From NCBI GenBank assembly GCA_950295325.1, contig OX485807.1, forward strand, positions 34,380,440 to 34,444,439: 64,000 nucleotides of DNA, written 5' to 3'. Within the stretch, counting starts at the first letter, position 1. Each line of letters opens with the position of its first letter. The translations under genes were made by a program, and so were the position numbers. The stretch is from Polytrichum commune. Lineage: Eukaryota; Streptophyta; Polytrichopsida; Polytrichales; Polytrichaceae. A model generated the notes under the pieces. The model saw only the letters and a list, made by a program, of their open reading frames with translations, was not told the origin of the DNA and searched no databases. Shown in pieces: positions 23,444 to 35,031 of this stretch.

Positions 23444-26084
23444 TATTGTGACTCTTATGCACTATGTGCGGAGTCGGCTTGCTCGACTCTGTAGGGTTTT
23501 GGCTGAATATGGTACATTGAAGGTGTCTGTAGGCGTAGTATGTGTTTGTGTCGAAAGTTCTCGTTTATTGAAACCTGCACATTCCTGAAGTTGGTCGTTT
23601 GTTTGAGTGACGTCCAGCTAAACTAAATGTGCAAAGATCGTTGTGAAAGCACGCTGATTTCTGCAAGGGCGATTCACTTGTTGGACTGCCCTGGTATTAG
23701 TTCAGTGACATTCTTTCCGAATAGGTACCGCGGAACTTGTTTATGTTGCATGTGTTGTAGAAAACACCTTGTGCAAAGGCAGTGGCTCTGATGATGAGAA
23801 ACACTTCCTAGATTGCCTGCCTCTGCAGTCATGACAGTTTTACAGAAATTTGAAGTGAAGAGTCGCCCAATGCCTTTATTTAAGGTGTTTTTTACGATTT
23901 GTGCATGTCAGTTTAATGTGTTGCAACCGTCCCAAGGTTATTCTCTACCCTGGAAACTTGAAACATGAACACTGGTATCCCTCTCCTGTGCCGTGAAGAT
24001 CGCCGTCGTTTATGTAAGTGTTGTGGTGGTTACCGTTTCCATAATGGGCAGCTATGCAAACAATGGTTCCAAGTGCACTAAAAGTGGTTTTTCATTTTAC
24101 ATGTGAGCATACAACTGCTTTTCATTTCTCAAGGCTTTTTTGAAGCAAGAGGTCTGGCATATTATAACCCTAACTTGGGTCACTTTTGTCATCAAGATTT
24201 GCGATGTGGAATATGCACATGCATGGTGTTTCCTGATAGTTGGATCATGTCATTTAACGGACCCATTACCAATACTATCCATGAACACAGTTTTCCTCCT
24301 TGTAGGTCTTTCAGGTCACAATCGGAAATCCAATGGAAAAGATGCTCACCTGATAATATCACCTCAATTCCCCTAATTGCCTTCGGTACCGCGAATTGAG
24401 CTTCCTGATGGGGGATCATGTTGTTGAATGCCCCCATCAATACTACCTACAATCTGTGCTTCATACAGGGGTTAGCTATATGATTGCTCGAACACAAAGT
24501 GCTCCCACCTTCAAGTAGTGCTTCCATTTCGTGGTGAAATAAATAAATGTTTTTAAACAGGGATTATAAGCACTCTAAGCATCACTATGAATTCACATCT
24601 TCAGATGTCTATTCATATTTTTCTTGTCCGTCTAGTGTCCCAGTTCGAGATCGCAAACCTGATGGTGAAGATGCCGGCCTTCACAGTGAAGCCTGAGAAT
24701 TGGAGTGGAGCCCTAAACTATGTAAGTTTCGATGCTGTCTTATAGTATGGAACCTGAGAAAAGAATTATCAAAGTGTAGGGCACTTAATACTACAGGTAT
24801 GCTTGCATTGACACCACATGCTGAGCTTAGAGGTGTCCTATGAATGGCATTGCCCAAAGAGCATTTCTGCGATGGCACAGTATTATTTTCAAAAAGTCAT
24901 ATGTTCTTTGAAATGGTATCCTGTATGCCAGAGATTGTTCCTGCTGGGCTATCAATCTCTATTAAGCTAAGCACTGAACCCCTGGCGGGTAATTTTCACA
25001 TGAGAAATGGTTACCTGCTGAGCTCATTGAAAGCATGGTTTGCTCTCAAGTGCTCTCCAAATGATTGTCTTGATAGGCTCAAGAGTATGCAATGTATTGA
25101 CCACGAATTGGGTTATACTTTGAACCGCAATAATTTATTTTGACGATGAGTTTATTTTGTTCAAATCATCTGAGGACTCAACTGTTAGGTGTGTCCGTGA
25201 CCTTTTGATTCTTGAATATCTACAGTGAAGCACTCAACCAGACGGAATTATTGCAGCTGAGCGTACCTCTCATCCCTCCGACACAAAAACTTGTGTATGT
25301 GATGTGGGGTATGTGCAGATCTAAGAATAGACACTCAGAAGAAATCGGACTACGTGCTCAAAATGTGCTAACCATTCTAGGCTCATAGTTAACATGATTT
25401 GGAGACCTATATGATCACTTGATGAGCAAGAAAATGCTCACTTTGATATTGAATAAGATATTCATATTAGCTCTGAAAAGTATGATGCAAATGTCTATGG
25501 ATAAATCCACAAGAAGTGGGTGCAATGTTTTTTCTTATGAATAACACACGTCTACCTGATGGTTTACAATCAAAGGTTTGTGTGACTACTGTGGGCACTT
25601 CCAACTCCATATATTTATTTGGCCATTGGTGGATCGGTGAGATGAATGACTTTATGTAGAAATGATGTTATGAAAATCATGATCAGAGTTCATATCCTCC
25701 TGGGGATCTCCGATCAAAGTGGAGAATCATCCTTCATGTAAGGTAGATGTGTCTTAAGTGGACACATTCATGAGTTTTGAACATTGCTTGTCAGAGATCA
25801 TATTTAGTAGGTAACTTACTTGCAAATGTGTGTGGAGGAGACACAAGTGTCACATACAGCGACTTCAAGAAATGAGTCTATGAGGGTATTTGATTTAGAA
25901 AAGTAACAATCTAGAGAGTATGAAGAACCAAAGCAATAAATTTTGAACATGAAAGTTTGAGAGCATGAAGTAACTGACAACCTCAAGAAAATTGAAAAGA
26001 AATTGCCACTAGATTAAAAAATACATAGTTCCAAAGTTGACTATGTACATAGACTCAATTTTTGAGGCGTTATGTACAGAGTGG

Positions 26085-27350
26085 TCAAAATCTTGTCCAC
26101 TTTCCACGAGCAACCAAAACAGCTGCAATTTGATCTGGCATGCTAGCATACAATCTCTCACATTGCTTTGTAGTGATTGTCTTATAAGTCTCCTCCACAC
26201 GCTCCCATAATTGCAAAAGACTTACAGGAGGAGTTGGATAGGAATTCAAACGATGTTTGAGAATTGCCCAAACATGTTCTATGGGATTTAGGTCTGGGGA
26301 TTGAGCTGGCCACTCTAAAATAGTGAATGGCTGCTCTAAGAACCATTTCTGAACAATCTTTGCTTTATGTATAGGAGCATTATCATGTTGGAAAATGACG
26401 TTATCGAGGTTCAAGTATCCTAATCTCTCTAAACTCAAGTACAAATCTCCATGCAAGATTGAAATATAGTCCTTCGCATTTAAACGCCATCCACCTTTTG
26501 TAAATCACCTACACCTCTTGCTGTCATACAACTCCATGCTTCATTGTTTGCTTCACCGCAAGATCAGGCAAGCTTTTTTGGTCATTGACCCAACACCAAG
26601 TCCTCCCATTTGAATTGAAACGATTTATCTTCGTTTCATCACTGAATACAACTCTCTTCCAATCCTCTATTGTCCACTCTTTATGAATTCTTGCAAATCG
26701 TAGCCTCTCTCGTACATTTTTCTGTGACAAACAAGGCTTAGGAATCTTCTCACAAGCACTCAATCCAACATCTCTCAAAGCAGATCACAAAGTGTTATCA
26801 CAAAAACCCACTTCTCTACCCTCTCTCAACACTTTTGCTGCATGTACAATTGTTTCCAACCCTCCAACTGTGACCAAACGCACTGTACGTCGTCTCTCTG
26901 AAGTGGTAAGAATATTTGGAACACCTCGTTTTGGCAAATATCACTATATTTGTTAATTGGAGACTTTGGAAAGTCTCAAAATAAACTTTACTCATAGTTT
27001 GGGATGCAATATTGTGAACATGGGGAACATTGGTAATGAACTTTCTACATATTCATGCATGAGGAGTATATGTATTTCTAAATATAATAAGTTTCTATAT
27101 CATAATCAAAACATGCACTAAACATGATATCATATTTGAAGTCCTTGATTAGTCTCCAAATCATGAAAAAGTCTCCAATTAACGAATATAGTGATCAATT
27201 CTAAGTTACTACAATGTTTCTTCCTCACTCTATTCACCGTACTCTGTGAGAAACCCAAAGACTTTGCAACCACTCTTGTACTCTTACCTTTCATCAAAAG
27301 AGCAACAATATCTCTCACTTTGTCTCATGAAATTGGCTTCATCATGCCAA
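26085..27350 (-). pseudogene. Tc1-family transposase, interrupted
   Basis: Read right to left: a helix-turn-helix segment (VAKSLGFSQSTVNRVRKKH, about 27300-27220); a basic linker (TTSERRRTVRLVTVGG, about 26915-26860); the first catalytic Asp (VVFSDETKI, about 26650); the second Asp (IFQHDNAPIH, about 26390) and catalytic Glu (SPDLNPIEHVW, about 26280). 34 residues separate the second Asp and the Glu, the Tc1 DD34E spacing. Defects: in-frame TGA near 27330 and 26785, a 254-bp foldback insertion (26941-27194), and a deletion plus frameshift around 26470-26525. Not functional as it stands. Confidence 0.82.
26941..27194. mobile_element. 254-bp foldback MITE nested in the Tc1 transposase
   Basis: The terminal arms are TCACTATATTTGTTAATTGG plus AGACTTT at 26941-26967 and its reverse complement at 27168-27194, 26 of 27 bases matching. 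The transposase frame resumes on either side of it, which marks it as an insertion. I could not define a target-site duplication. Confidence 0.72.
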
Positions 27351-27493
27351 TTCTAATTCCTATTCTCCATAGTATGTTCCACAAGAAGGAAAAGAAGAGA
27401 AATCACAAAAAATTTCATCAAAAAACACAAATTTCTCTATGTTCTACACTCATCTGAAGTTGCTCTAGAAGACACCTCAAAAAATGAGCCTAT

Positions 27494-29304
27494 AAGGGTA
27501 CAAGCACATTTGTGATCGTAACTCACAATGTAGATATTATTTAGGCAAAGCGCCATGTGGTATGTGTTACGAGTGCATTAGGCACAATAGAATTTTTTTT
27601 CAGGCTTTAGCTGCCTTAAGGTTTCCCAGCTGGCCCTCATTAATGCTCCCTGACAGGGGCATTGACTCATTTGTTGAGGTCGCTGTATTTGTAAGTGCTT
27701 GTTCACTTTGGATAGACCATGGTCTCAAACTTGTGTGGTTGGTGGGTGTGCCCACTTTCAAATGTTGTTAGAAGTCTTCATGAGAGTAGATGCATGGTAG
27801 AGCTAATTCACTAATCTAAGTTGAATACAAATTAAAAAGATGAATGGTCACTTCATGGTGTTGATTCAACCTGCAAAAAATATCCCATTCTTGGAGATGT
27901 CGGATTGAGCAAGTCTACCTTAGTGGTCTTGTTGTCGTGCCAATTTTATAGTTCACTTGTATTTTAAAATGGCTATTTCATGTGCCTACTTAAGTGTCAC
28001 ATGGTGTTCAAACAAATTATATGTAACTCTAAACAAGTAGGTGTTGTGTTTGAAATTTTCTATGTGAGGCATTTGTAATGTGCATGGAAGTGGTCCCAAC
28101 CTGATTATAAAATAAGAGCAATGCAATGTGTCTTTGACCATGTTTGCAGATTACGAGCCATTGTTTCTTCCATTGCTTCATGTCATCGTCATAAATGAAA
28201 GCGGCCAATGATTTGAATTCGCAAGTAATATGCACTATTATAATTTGGCCAACTTAGATGTGGAAAAAGGGCAATTAACATCCCAAACTACCTAGCCACA
28301 TAAGACAAGTCACATAAGGCAAACATAGATTACAAACCAATGTTGTGCAATGTGGGTGTCGGTGGCAATTGTGACGAACTAACTAGAGTAAGTTGACTAC
28401 AAATTTGGAATGAACATGTGATGAGTCACCTTTAAGTTAATTATTGTTGCATTGACCCCTCTTGGGCATGATAAGAAATGATTTTACCTCAAAAGAGGTG
28501 AAACCCTTGGTGCCCACCACTTCCTTCTCATTGTCAAGAATTTAACCGTGTCAACCAATGTCTATGATACAAAGTTAGAATACTCACTATTATCTCTTGC
28601 CATACTCCAATCATATCATCCATGAGAGGAAAAACACAAAATACTCTATTGCGTTGTATACTTTCAAGGCTAGTAGGCAAGTACACATGGTGACCCCACC
28701 TTGGAGATTCCATCCACTGGGTTGTGGGTCTTTGGTAGGCTAAAGTGCCAATCCACTCTACCTTGACACCCATTGGATCTGGTGTACTCATATTCTTCAA
28801 TCTTGTGACGGCAATAGGGTATCGATTTCAAAATGATATTACACTTCTTCTTACTAGGTGCACATACATTCTCACATAACATTGCACAATTATGTAGGTG
28901 AGAACCTATATTGGCACAATATTAGTATAAATCATAGTATATTATATTTTTATTTATTTATGATATCAAGCATTGTCCTAAATCCACAATTGCCCTATTG
29001 TGGATTAATCAAACTCCACATACAATTTTGACAATTAGATTGGCTTGAGAATCATCTCATCCAATCAACAATTATGAATAATGAAGAATACCAATTCTAG
29101 AACTCAAGAGTTGCAAAAGCTATAAGAATTCAAAGTGAAAATTCTCTTACATAGACCCTATGATTTGTGTCCATTATTGACATAGAACAATGTCTAGATT
29201 GTCAATAATATTCCAATCTAATGTTGAAACATGTATATTCGGTGTTCATTCTTGATTACAAACCTTATAATGGTGTCTAATCAAGAAGAGTGACCAAATA
29301 ATGG
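27494..29304. other. Intergenic DNA, no gene recognised
   Basis: Open frames are short and lack family signatures. I see no strong repeat pair or RNA gene. Composition is AT-rich. Confidence 0.4.
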
Positions 29305-30190
29305 CGTTTCACATGGGGTCCCAAGTCATGATTCCCAAGTCCCAAGTCACTTGAGGTCCATATATGCATTCTCAACTGGTGAGAGGATGAAAATGAGGAC
29401 TTACCACCAACCATGGGCTCCCAAGTCCCAAGTCCCAAGTATGACATGAATGCCTACATGGCAATACTTTTTGCAAAACATAGCAAAACATGGCAAAACA
29501 TGGCAAAACATGGCTTGAGACATGTTGAAAGTTAGGTCAAGCAAAAAGCTAACCCAACTCCCAACACAAGTCCCGCAAAGTAATCAAGATCCAACTTCAA
29601 TGATAATTCATTATGTTTGAATGGGATCTTGAGGCTCAAAAGTTGGGACTTGCTGACACAAGTGTGATTTGGGACTTGGGACCCCATGTGAACCACTATA
29701 CATGGGGTCCCAGGTCCTAAGTCCCAAGTACGACATGAATGCCTACATGGCAACACTTTTTGCAAGTGAGGTTTGAGACATGTTGAAAGTTGGATGAAGC
29801 AAAAAGCTAACCCAACTCTCAACACAAGTCCCGCAAAATAATCAAGATCCAACTTCAATGATAATTCATTATGTTTGAATGGGATCTTGATTTGGGACTT
29901 GGGACACCACCATACATGGGGTCCCAGGTCCTAAGTCCCAAGTATGACATGAATGCCTACATGGCAACACTTTTTGCAGGTGAGGTTTGGGACATGTTGA
30001 AAGTTGGATGAAGCAAAAAGCTAACCCAACTCTCAACACAAGTCCTGCAAAATAACCAAGATCCAACTTCAATGATAATTAATTGTATTTGAATGGGATC
30101 TTGAGGCTCAAAAGTTGGGACTTTGTCTCCATGTTGGGACTTGCTTACACAAGTGTGACTTGGGACTTGGGACCTCATGTGAACCGGCCC
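29305..30190 (+). mobile_element. Family C MITE with internally triplicated core
   Basis: The right end is the reverse complement of GGGCCGGTTCACATGAGGTC; the left end near 29305 is a decayed TTTCACATGGGGTCCCAAGT. The core, from TCCCAAGT...GACATGAATGCCTACATGGC through AAAGCTAACCCAACTC to GGGATCTTGA, occurs three times, starting near 29412, 29700 and 29914 (the last two 214 bp apart). The first copy also holds a GCAAAACATG minisatellite (29472-29512). It ends about 15 bp before a TATA-like sequence of the phosphatase gene. Confidence 0.68.
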
Positions 30191-30203
30191 ACACAGCTTA
30201 TTA

Positions 30204-30213
30204 TTTTATAAGG
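30204..30213 (+). promoter_or_regulatory. Candidate TATA element of the PP2C gene
   Basis: TTTTATAAGG lies about 510 bp upstream of the PP2C start codon and just after the MITE cluster. No other TATA-like site nearer the ATG looks better, but many plant chloroplast-protein genes are TATA-less. Weak support. Confidence 0.25.
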
Positions 30214-30721
30214 ATCAACAAAACATTCCGGCCTCTGTGGACCGCAGGAGCGTGACTTTTCTTTCCGTTTTCTTTCCACATCTTTTACGCTCCTTTGCGT
30301 AATTTAACATTCCCGTTCCCCCATTTCTTTTAAGAGCCAAAATCTTTCGTTCGGATTGCGATAAGGGGCCCGTGCAGCCTGCGGACAATGTAAACAGACG
30401 AGAAAGAAAGAAACAAGAAGCTCCTCCAACTCCTACTCGATACGCCAATTACGATCGCCCCACGAGAGAATTCGATGCGCGGAAGCTTTATTAGAGACAT
30501 TGAAGAATACCAACGGACCTGCACAGGATCCATGGCGAATTTCGGAACCGGAGCTAAGAGTTGGAAGAGTCGGAAGAGCCTCGAAGAAGAATGCTGACAA
30601 TTGCCACCTGCGAGAAGCTGGCTGCGAAGAAATTCGGTAGAGGGGGAGGAGGGAGGCAAGGGTTTCAATATCTGTTGTCAGGATAATTCCAAATTTCAAA
30701 TTTCGAATTGTGGGAGCAGAA

Positions 30722-33700
30722 ATGACAGTCTCGGTGGCTGCCATTGCGCAGGCCACACAGTCGAAGATGATAAAAATGGCAGAGTTAGGATCTCTCGGTG
30801 CACAGCAGCATGAATGTATTCCATCGTCTTCCTCTTGTTCTTTGAATTCTTCGACATCTTTTTTATCGCATCGCCTCTCTACGTGCACCGGGGGTTTGCG
30901 AAGCGGCTCGGTGATATCACATTCTTCTTCTTCTTCATCTACTTCGCGACCTCCTTTAGTTACGTGTAGCGTGCCAATTGGAGCTCATAGAGGAGGGATG
31001 AAACAATGGAGCCATGTGAGGGCAGCTTCCGGATCTGTACAAGCTGAGGTGGCTACGATTGGCACGCTTTCAGTGGGGCAAGCCTGTCTGCAAGGGCCTC
31101 GTGATGAGATGGAAGATGAGGTGGTGGTGGTGGTGGAAGCGGAGGAGTTGAAGGGATTTGTTTACGCGGGTGTCTTCGACGGTCATGCAGGCTTTTCTTC
31201 GGCTAGGTTTCTTAGGTTTGTTTTCTTCCACTTTGCAGCAATTTGAGTCTAATTTCTCTTCTGAAACCATCATGCTACTCCATTTTCTCCTATCTTATTT
31301 TATGAAGTAAGGTAAGCGGGTGTCAAATGGTCACTTTAAGCTCTGCACCAACTTTGCGTAGGTTATTGTGAAACACGCAATTCGTGTGAGTTCATTGCTA
31401 ATTCCAAAATCATGTCTGTAGCCATTTTCCTCATAATTTGTCGGAGCTCATATGAATGTCTTATTCATTTTCAAAATGAAGATTCTTTTGGACATTAAAT
31501 GGTCACTCTAAGCTCCACTTTTCATAGGTTTCCAAACGCACAATTAGTGTTAGATAATTGCCAGTTCCAAATCGTATTTGTAGCCATTTACCTCATAATT
31601 TTTGAAGCTCCTATGAATATCTCACTCATCTTCAAAGTGGAAGATTCTCGTGGACATTAAATGGTTATATAGATCCCCTCCAATTATGTTGACTATTGAA
31701 TGGTTAACATGTTTTGAATACATAGTCCAATATCTTTTTAAACACGCGATGCCTTTTTGGTGTCCGTTCTTACATCCCCACCTAACCACACACCACTCAA
31801 ATATAGCTGTTCGATTAGAAAAAGCAACCATGAATGGCCAGCTTACCATACCTTATTGTTATGAAATAGCAAAGAAGTTTTAGATTTGGTTCAAAATTTG
31901 GTGCTTTCCAATTATAAAACTCGATTCTTCATTGACTACTGTAGGAGAGTTCTTGGTGATTCTGTAGGAGAATAGCAAGGGGAATAATAAGTTGGATTTG
32001 GTGATTCTGTGGGAGAATAAGTTGGTGATTCTGTAGGAGAACTTTAAACTCTATTCGTCATTGACCAATGTAACGTCCGGGACTGGGATCGGTGCAGAGA
32101 TGAGCTTTACAAAGAGTGTGTGGCAGCTTTGAAGGGGGGCTCGTTACTCGAGTCCGAGGATTCACAAGAGGCTGAGGAAGCTCTTTCTGGAGCATTTTTA
32201 CAAGCAGACAAGCGGCTGATATCACGGTTTATATTGCAATTCCTAAACTGTGTATTGAATTTAAGTATGTTGTCCTCCTGATGGACTTCCCTCAGGATAT
32301 GTTCCAAGCACGAACTTCTGCTTTCAGGAGGTGAAGGTTGAAATAAAGTCCGCAAATTATGATGGCCGGCTTCTACTGTTAAGTAACAGTACCTGTTGTA
32401 ACATAGACGGGGACTACCATTTGGTGGATGCAGGCTGGAGACCATCGAAGTCGGTGCAGAGAAAGAATCCGGTTCAACAGCCACTGTTTTGTTAGCCGGC
32501 TTGGATCGTCTAGTGATTGCTTATGTGGGGGACTCACGCGTGGTGGGTGTGTCTTGCGCTATCCCATCGCACCCCTTTTTCTGACTTCTGGATCGTGTGC
32601 AATGGCACTTGCTAGAGAAACCACATAGAATACAGCGGTGGGTACGGTTGCATGGCTGCCTCATAATGCATTTCCTGGAGAGCTTATGGTCTCAGAGGTG
32701 GACAACTCCCAGTTCTGAATGGGCTTGGCTGCAGGTTCTAAGCAGGAATGGCAAAGCTGAGGACCTGACGTGCGACCACCGACCTTTTGGCAGGGATAAA
32801 AGGTCGTTTGCAGAAATCAAGAGAATTCAAGAAGCAGGAGGGTGGGTGCGTATATATCTCAAGCAAATACTTGTGCCATCTGGATCTTGTGAACATTGGT
32901 TTTTTATCCAGTAACTTTAACTGGTAGTAGATTACAACGGACTGAACCATGATAACCTCGGGTGTGCAGGTCAGCCATGGGCGAGTTTGTGGGTATCTGT
33001 CTGTCTCAAGGGCGTTTGGTGACATCCAGTTGAAAACACAGAAGCAACAGTTAGGTGTCGTGACTTTTGGGGTGACTTGTCATTGTAGTGACATTTTGTT
33101 ATGGTTGGTTAGAATGATCTTAACCATTTTCCTTGGCGATGAAAGAGCTTGGGCGTTACATTGGAGTGAGCTTGAGCTTGAGGTTATATAGGAATGGAGC
33201 AGTCATGTCATTATCTTTCTGGACTTGTAGTCATTTGTTGATTGCAGTCTGGCCCTCTGTCTGTGGTTCTTAAATTGCTACTGTTGACGTCATGTCGGAG
33301 TTTCTGGAAATGTGACACAAACTCTCTTGCATAGGTTGTGGTGTTGTATTGAGGTTTCCAAATGTTAGGACATCGTAGTTTGTCAACTGTCATTTGCGAC
33401 TGGAAAGTTATGAAAGTCTGTTGGGATTGGCCATTGCCGCACCTGATGGAGCTTATGGTTTGTTGCTGTTGCATAGGGACAGTTACAATGTTAGCATTGG
33501 AGTGTTATTACAAATTGATTTGCTGTAGAAATACATACTTCTTTGAGTATCTTTTACACTGCTTTATAGGTTCCAAGCTTTGTCATCACATCTATGTTGG
33601 TGTTATTCGTATTATGGCTTCAGAAGTTTGTGCTACAAATATGCATTGAAGGGTCTTGTGTAAGGCACTTCATAAGATCTGAAAAGGACTTGTTTGATGG

Positions 33701-35031
33701 CAGGATGCTTGATCAAGGAGTGCGAGAAAGACGATGGACCCAAGCTTTTGCTTCCTCGTACGTTTTTTCAGTAACTGGATGATTCCTAGATTCCTCTCGT
33801 GTCTTACATGAATGCTCCAGATGATGCACTTTAACACTGACAGGCCAATGTGATTGAACAGGAGAAATGTGAACGGCGATTGGGTGGTGGCTAGACCGGA
33901 TACATGTTCCATGTCAGTGGATGAGGGAGTTGAGTTTGTAATAGTGGCTTCTGATGGCCTTTGGGATTCTTTCAAAAGGTGAGATTTGTGATTCTATAGC
34001 TTGGAACTTGCAAGTTGGTCTTGTGCTGTGACAGTTTTGCAAAGTATTCCAACCTGACAAATTGTTGTGTTAACTTGGCAGTGCTGATGCTGTACAATAT
34101 GTGAGAAAGCAATTGAGGGAGCACGGTGATGTACAGGTGATTTTATTTGAAACTGTCTCATTTCAAGTGGTGTTGCAGTGTATTCAGAGAGTAGTTTTCA
34201 GAGTTGTTAACAGCATATCAAGGAAGCTCTGTCAGCTGACATGTTTCATGTCCTTCATGCAGCTTGCATCCGAAAAGCTCGCTCAGGAAGCTCTGGTAAG
34301 TTTCAACCTTCTCCTTTGGATTTGGTATGGATTTGATGCTAGAATATGACGTAAATTGAAGTATTGTTCACATCAGAATTATGAAATGGGAGATGTTTCA
34401 GGAATGTGGTGCCTATCTCAAACATGAAGGTTGCTTTGTTGTTGGGAGATGATATTATCCTTTGGGTTGTGGTTCTATTGGACTCTTTGGAGTAAAGCGG
34501 AGTATTCTCTTGCAGGATCGCTATGGACAAGATAATGTCAGTGTTGTGATTGTTGATTTTGGGTAAAGCATCAGATATCCTTCCCTCTCTTTCTGGGCTT
34601 GGTATTTATGTGCAACTTGTCCTTCCCTCCCACATGGAAGTGTTTGCTCTAATAAGAAAATGTCCTTAGTTTGAGTTACCGTTGGTTGTAGTTATGAAGT
34701 TCGCTTATAGATGAATAACCATGTTGGGTAATTATATTTCTCTAGGCATGTCTAATGATGATCACGCCAGAATTGAACATCTATGCATATTTACCTTTCA
34801 ACTGTTAAAATATGTAGAAAGATCTGTTTCGTACTAGTAGATGTGCCCCTTCACGGTGGTGTTTATTGACTTCATGAATCATAATAATCCAATTTAATGG
34901 GAATTTGAAACTACAAATTTGAGAAAAAAATAAATTCCTTGTTCCTCTGATTCTCATGAGTGGCCGGGATTGTTTGCAGGCGAGTACAAGTAGGTCAAGC
35001 CGATGAAAGTCCAAGCTGGAAGCTGTGGTGA
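30722..35031 (+). CDS. TAP38/PPH1-like: Chloroplast PP2C phosphatase, TAP38/PPH1-like
   Basis: This is a predicted Mg/Mn-dependent Ser/Thr phosphatase; in angiosperms TAP38/PPH1 dephosphorylates LHCII at the thylakoid, driving state 2 to 1. Exons: 30722-31215, 32098-32226, 32434-32542, 32735-32845, 32970-33049, 33704-33757, 33862-33978, 34082-34136, 34263-34295, 34516-34562 and 34980-35031. The sum is 1281 nt, one open frame of 426 residues. The N-terminus is Ser-rich, a likely transit peptide. PP2C motifs: RDEMED (D128-D132), DGHAG (153-157), ESGSTATV, YVGDSR, CDHRPFG, SVSRAFGD, VASDGLWD (D357), QDNVSVV (D400). The TAP38 subgroup is indicated by KECVAALK-like, EIKRIQEAGGWV and VRKQLREHGDVQLA. 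ATG 30722 is the first in frame. The C-terminus (RVQVGQADESPSWKLW) lacks the membrane helix of angiosperm TAP38. Confidence 0.85.
31316..31670 (+). repeat. Tandem duplication within PP2C intron 1
   Basis: Two diverged units of about 170-185 bp, each with TCAAATGG/TTAAATGGTCACTYTAAGCTC, a CACGCAATT/CGCACAATT block, GTAGCCATTTWCCTCATAAT and ATTTTCAAARTG.AGATTCT. They are followed by a segment also found in the last intron of the kinase gene (4600-4960). Probably a partially duplicated dispersed element. Confidence 0.55.

Larger units (their letters stand above)
23205..26049. other. Possible transcribed locus of unknown product behind a telo-box
   Basis: GC and codon texture change after the telo-box at 23284, resembling a host gene more than transposon debris, but I could not assemble a recognisable protein. 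The best exon-like piece is about 24638-24716: acceptor TTGTCCGTCTAG, open frame containing FEIANLMVKMPAFTVKPENW, donor GTAAGT. Other splice-like sites occur, and 24844-25143 is open for about 99 codons without a match. It could be a fast-evolving gene, a pseudogene or a non-coding RNA gene. Confidence 0.3.
26050..27493 (-). mobile_element. Tc1-like (DD34E) DNA transposon, broken
   Basis: Inverted ends: the left reads TAGACTCAATTTTTGAGGCG from about 26050. The right, reverse complemented from 27493, reads TAGGCTCATTTTTTGAGGTG. TA flanks fit Tc1/mariner insertion. Inside, on the minus strand, is a transposase pseudogene. A solo end of the same family in right-end orientation lies at about 25862-25892, outside the element. 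Confidence 0.7.

Noticed and set aside
32107-32484. 125-codon minus-strand open frame
   Set aside because: It lies antisense to PP2C exons 2-3 and the intron between them, whose sense frame carries conserved phosphatase motifs.
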